Source of the DNA: Streptomyces sp. C10-9-1
GTDB lineage: Bacteria; Actinomycetota; Actinomycetes; Streptomycetales; Streptomycetaceae
Direction: 5' to 3'
Assembly (NCBI RefSeq): GCF_024497955.1
Contig: NZ_JANHKP010000009.1
Span: 124,001 to 188,000 of the forward strand
Length of the DNA: 64,000 bases
How positions within the stretch are numbered: the first letter of the stretch is position 1; every line of letters begins with the position of its first letter. Below the pieces are notes generated by a model. It ran no database searches, was not told where the DNA came from, and saw only the letters and a program-made list of their open reading frames with translations. Positions 61,559 to 64,000 of this stretch are shown here, piece by piece. A program made the translations under genes and the position numbers.

Positions 61559-62677
61559 ATGACGCGCTACCGCTGCCCGGACTGCACGGGCCACTGGCCC
61601 ATCGACGCCGCCGTCTGGCGCTGCCCGTCCTGCGAGGGCCCCCTCGACCTGGACTTTCCCACCGCACCGGTCCCCCGCGGGCACCTGGGCGCGCGGGTCG
61701 GCTCGCTGTGGCGCTACACCGAGGCGCTGCCCTTCACGGCGCCCTCCTGCTCGCTCGGCGAGGGGCGAACGCCGCTGGTCACACTGACCCATACGGTTTC
61801 GGCCAAACTGGAGTTCCTGATGCCCACGCTCTCCTTCAAGGACCGGGGAGCGGTGATGCTCGCCGAGCTCGCGCGGCGCCTGGGCGCCCGCAGCGTCCTC
61901 GCCGACAGCAGCGGGAACGCGGGGTGCGCGATCTCCGCCTACTGCGCCCGGGCCGGACTCGACTGCACGGTGATGGTCCCGGAGGGCACCTCGCCGAAGA
62001 AGACCGAGCAGATCCGGGCCCACGGAGCGCGGCTGGACGTGGTGCCCGGCGACCGCGAGGCCACCGCCGCGGCCGCCCGGGCGGCCGCCGGCCGGCCAGG
62101 CGTCTTCTACGCGAGCCACGTATACAACCCGTACTTCCTGCACGGCACCAAGACCTATGTGTACGAGCTCTGGGAGGACCTGGGCGGCACCCTGCCGGAG
62201 ACGCTCGTCCTCCCCGTGGGCAACGGCACCCTGCTGCTCGGCGCCTCCCTCGCGGTCGGGGAGCTGCGCGCCCACGGGCTGATCGGCACCGCACCGGCCC
62301 TGGTGGGCGTGCAGGCGGAGGCGGTCGCCCCGCTGGCCGCCGCCCACCGGGCGGGAGCGGTGGACCTGATCGCGCCCCGCGGTGCGGCCGGTGACGGGGC
62401 GGGCGCCTCCGCCGCCCCGGCGACCGTCGCCGAGGGCATCGCCGTCGCCGCGCCGCCGCGGGCCCGTCAGATCCTGCGCGCGGTACGGGAGTCGGGGGGC
62501 GCGATCCTGACCGTCCCGGAGGACGCCGTCCGCGCCGCCCAGCGCGACCTCGCCCGCCGAGGGCTGTTCGTGGAGGCCACCGCCGCGGCCTGCTGGGCCG
62601 CCGCGGGCAGCTGGAAGGGCCGCACGGCGGTGGTGCCGCTGTGCGGAGCGGGCGCGAAGTCCGGCCTCGCCGGCTGA
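61559..62677 (+). CDS. Threonine-synthase-like PLP enzyme with N-terminal zinc ribbon
   Basis: 372 residues. The N-terminus has two CxxC pairs (YRCPDCTGHW, WRCPSCEGP), a rubredoxin-like ribbon common in archaeal-type threonine synthases. The PLP Lys is in PTLSFKDRGA; phosphate-binding GNAG (SSGNAGCAIS) and VGNGTLLLG follow. It is shorter than canonical ThrC and lacks its long N-terminal domain, so it might act on another phosphoserine/threonine-like substrate. ATG at 61559; no convincing RBS. Divergent from the protease; followed by a DUF389 gene. Confidence 0.82.
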   Translation: MTRYRCPDCTGHWPIDAAVWRCPSCEGPLDLDFPTAPVPRGHLGARVGSLWRYTEALPFTAPSCSLGEGRTPLVTLTHTVSAKLEFLMPTLSFKDRGAVMLAELARRLGARSVLADSSGNAGCAISAYCARAGLDCTVMVPEGTSPKKTEQIRAHGARLDVVPGDREATAAAARAAAGRPGVFYASHVYNPYFLHGTKTYVYELWEDLGGTLPETLVLPVGNGTLLLGASLAVGELRAHGLIGTAPALVGVQAEAVAPLAAAHRAGAVDLIAPRGAAGDGAGASAAPATVAEGIAVAAPPRARQILRAVRESGGAILTVPEDAVRAAQRDLARRGLFVEATAAACWAAAGSWKGRTAVVPLCGAGAKSGLAG

Positions 62678-62763
62678 GCGGCCGGTGCGGCGAGGGGGCC
62701 GTGCGGGGGCCGCGGGCGCCGGGTCCCCGTGTCGCACCGGCGGGCCCGTTCCGGCCGTGATAC

Positions 62764-63774
62764 GTGAAAGGGATGCTCAGCGGAGTCCGCAACCGTGTCC
62801 TGCCCGCCTCACAGCGCCGCTCACTGGAAGAGCTGTCGGACGACCTCGACCTGTCGTCCGGGGACACGAGGGCGAAGCGGTCCGCGTTCTGGACCATGCT
62901 GACCCTGTCCGCGGTCATCGCCGCCGGAGGAGTGATCACGGACTCCACCGCGACCGTGATCGGCGCCATGATCATCGCTCCGCTGTCCACCCCGATCATG
63001 AGCATCGCCGTCGGGTCGGTGATGAGCCGCCGGACCGGCTCGATCAGGACCGTCCTCGCCTCCTGCCTCCTGGTGATCGCCATCGGGGCCCTGCTGTCCA
63101 TCGTGCTGCCGGAGAACTACGACCTGCTCTCCAACAGCCAGATCTCCTCCCGCACCTCCCCCGGGCTGATGGACCTGATCGCCGCCCTGGCGACCGGCTT
63201 CGCCGGCGCCGTGGCGCTCGCCCGCCGCGACGTGGCCGCCGTCCTGCCCGGGGTGGCCATCGCGATCTCCCTGGTCCCGCCCCTGGTGGTGGCCGGGGTG
63301 TGCCTCAGCCACGGCGAGGTGTGGCTGGCGCTCGGCGCGGTGCTGCTGTTCGTGTCCAACCTGTTCGCCCTGATCTTCGGCGGCATCGTGGTCTTCGCGA
63401 CCCTGGGCTACGGCGCGGAGCCCACCGCCGGCAGGCGCCGGCCCCGGCGCACCGTGTACGTGGCGATGAGCCTGCTGTTCGCCGTGGTCTTCGTACCTCT
63501 GGCCGCCAACACCGCGCTCACCCTGCTGATCAACACCTGGACCGCCCGCGCCAAGACCCAGGCCGAGCTGTGGCTCTCGGACGACCCCGGAGCCACGGTC
63601 ACCCAGGTGAGCGCCGCCTCCAGGACCCTCTACATCCAGGTCCGCACCAAGGACGACCTCCCGCCGGTGGACGGCCTGCTGGAGCGGCTGGAAGGCCAGA
63701 TCCCCAACGGCATCCCGGTGGTGGTGGAGTCCACCCGCGGCAGGCGGGTCGAGGTCGGGCGGGTGGGCCAGTAG
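62764..63774 (+). CDS. DUF389 (TIGR00341-type) membrane protein
   Basis: 336 residues. Six or so membrane helices between about 40 and 250 (WTMLTLSAVIAAGGVITDSTATVIGAMIIAPLSTPIM is the DUF389 core; LLVIAIGALLSIVL; ALATGFAGAVALA; AISLVPPLVVAGV; VLLFVSNLFALIFGGIVVF; YVAMSLLFAVVFVPL). A cytoplasmic C-terminal domain of about 80 residues follows (TVTQVSAASRTLYIQVR). Function unknown; family members have been linked to membrane or stress responses. Start uncertain: GTG 62764 or ATG 62773, neither with a good RBS. Confidence 0.86.
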   Translation: MKGMLSGVRNRVLPASQRRSLEELSDDLDLSSGDTRAKRSAFWTMLTLSAVIAAGGVITDSTATVIGAMIIAPLSTPIMSIAVGSVMSRRTGSIRTVLASCLLVIAIGALLSIVLPENYDLLSNSQISSRTSPGLMDLIAALATGFAGAVALARRDVAAVLPGVAIAISLVPPLVVAGVCLSHGEVWLALGAVLLFVSNLFALIFGGIVVFATLGYGAEPTAGRRRPRRTVYVAMSLLFAVVFVPLAANTALTLLINTWTARAKTQAELWLSDDPGATVTQVSAASRTLYIQVRTKDDLPPVDGLLERLEGQIPNGIPVVVESTRGRRVEVGRVGQ

Positions 63775-63802
63775 CGAGGCCGGGAGCGGGCGGCGCCCCG
63801 GC

Positions 63803-63888
63803 GCCGGGCGGGACGCCGGTGCCGCGGGGCCGGGCGGGACGCCGGTGCCCCGGCGCCGGGCGGGACGCCGGTGCCGCGGGGCCGGGCG
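63803..63888. repeat. 26-bp tandem repeat, 3.3 copies
   Basis: Units at 63803-63828, 63829-63854, 63855-63880 and a partial unit at 63881-63888. The core GCCGGGCGGGACGCCGGTGC is invariant; the last 6 bases alternate between CGCGGG and CCCGGC. It lies 28 bp after the DUF389 stop and is not part of a gene. Confidence 0.85.
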
Positions 63889-63965
63889 CGCCCGCGGCGG
63901 CCTTCGCGACCGGCCACCGCGGGCGGGAGGGCACCGGATTCCGGCGGCGCCCACCGGGGGGGTGC

Positions 63966-64000
63966 TCAGGCGGGGCGGCCCGGGGAGACGTGGCGCACCG
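63966..64000 (-). CDS. Possible C-terminal end of a minus-strand gene cut by the window edge
   Basis: TGA (complement of 63966-63968) is preceded by codons reading ...RHVSPGRPA, all with G or C in the third position and no stop to the window end. Too short to identify. Confidence 0.3.
   Translation of the reverse strand, partial: VRHVSPGRPA

Noticed and set aside
61355..62737. In-frame extension of the subtilisin gene upstream to 62737 (988 codons in all)
   Set aside because: The extension is antisense to the threonine-synthase-like gene and lacks protein features, while ATG 61354 has a strong RBS, a signal peptide and an upstream promoter.

Overview
The window is very GC-rich (by eye above 70%) actinobacterial DNA with strong G/C third-position bias. 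Gene content (ECF sigma/anti-sigma/HtrA/TatB block, MshB, DUF3117 protein, 7Fe ferredoxin, tandem oligopeptide ABC operons, GH18 chitinase with a DasR-type operator, SpoIIE-type phosphatase with an orphan HATPase) points to Streptomyces or a close relative. It is chromosomal core rather than an island: I see no transposase, integrase, CRISPR array, tRNA/rRNA or large biosynthetic cluster.

Layout. 1-6.1 kb: 3' end of a CorA-type Mg transporter, a divergent XRE-cupin regulator/MFS exporter pair, a lipoprotein, then a soluble MgtE-N/CBS protein and a DUF1003 membrane protein. 6.2-13.5 kb: Mrp ATPase, a hypothetical protein, then tatB, an HtrA-like protease, a zinc anti-sigma factor and an ECF sigma factor, with an O-methyltransferase and a DUF3117 protein. 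13.9-23.4 kb: enoyl-CoA hydratase, Tag glycosylase with a small DivIVA-like protein, FolP2-type DHPS, LOG protein, DapE, a lysozyme-like protein, an AMIN-like secreted protein enclosed by a 131-bp inverted repeat, DapC and FdxA. 23.5-32 kb: GNAT, SirB1-like protein, a long PG-binding membrane protein, MshB with a membrane partner, and an S9 peptidase. 32.3-45 kb: two five-gene oligopeptide ABC operons separated by a GNAT gene. 45.5-56.1 kb: TypA, an LpqW-like lipoprotein, a TPM-type protein that lacks its TPM domain, a PAS-GAF-PP2C-HATPase phosphatase, an orphan HATPase, a Nudix hydrolase and a small protein. 56.3-64 kb: GntR regulator divergent from a chitinase, a septum-formation-like membrane protein, a subtilisin with a P domain, a threonine-synthase-like enzyme, a DUF389 protein, and a 26-bp tandem repeat.

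How the genes fit together. The sigma/anti-sigma/HtrA/TatB block is a classical envelope-stress module. MshB, DapC/DapE, FolP2, TypA, LpqW, LOG, Tag, DUF3117, Mrp and CorA are the same families, in broadly the same (reversed) order, as the Mycobacterium tuberculosis region from typA to corA, so the window looks like an ancestral actinobacterial backbone into which Streptomyces-type genes (peptide importers, chitinase, AMIN-like cassette) have been inserted. Secreted chitinase, proteases and two peptide importers together suit a saprophyte that digests polymers and imports oligomers.

The most unusual structures are the inverted-repeat-bounded AMIN-like gene (19.86-20.99 kb), a perfect 50-bp palindrome behind mrp (7.34 kb), matching stem-loops just after the binding-protein gene in both ABC operons, the loss of the TPM domain at 50.3 kb, and a recurring -10 hexamer placed 6-7 nt before the start codon of at least eight genes.
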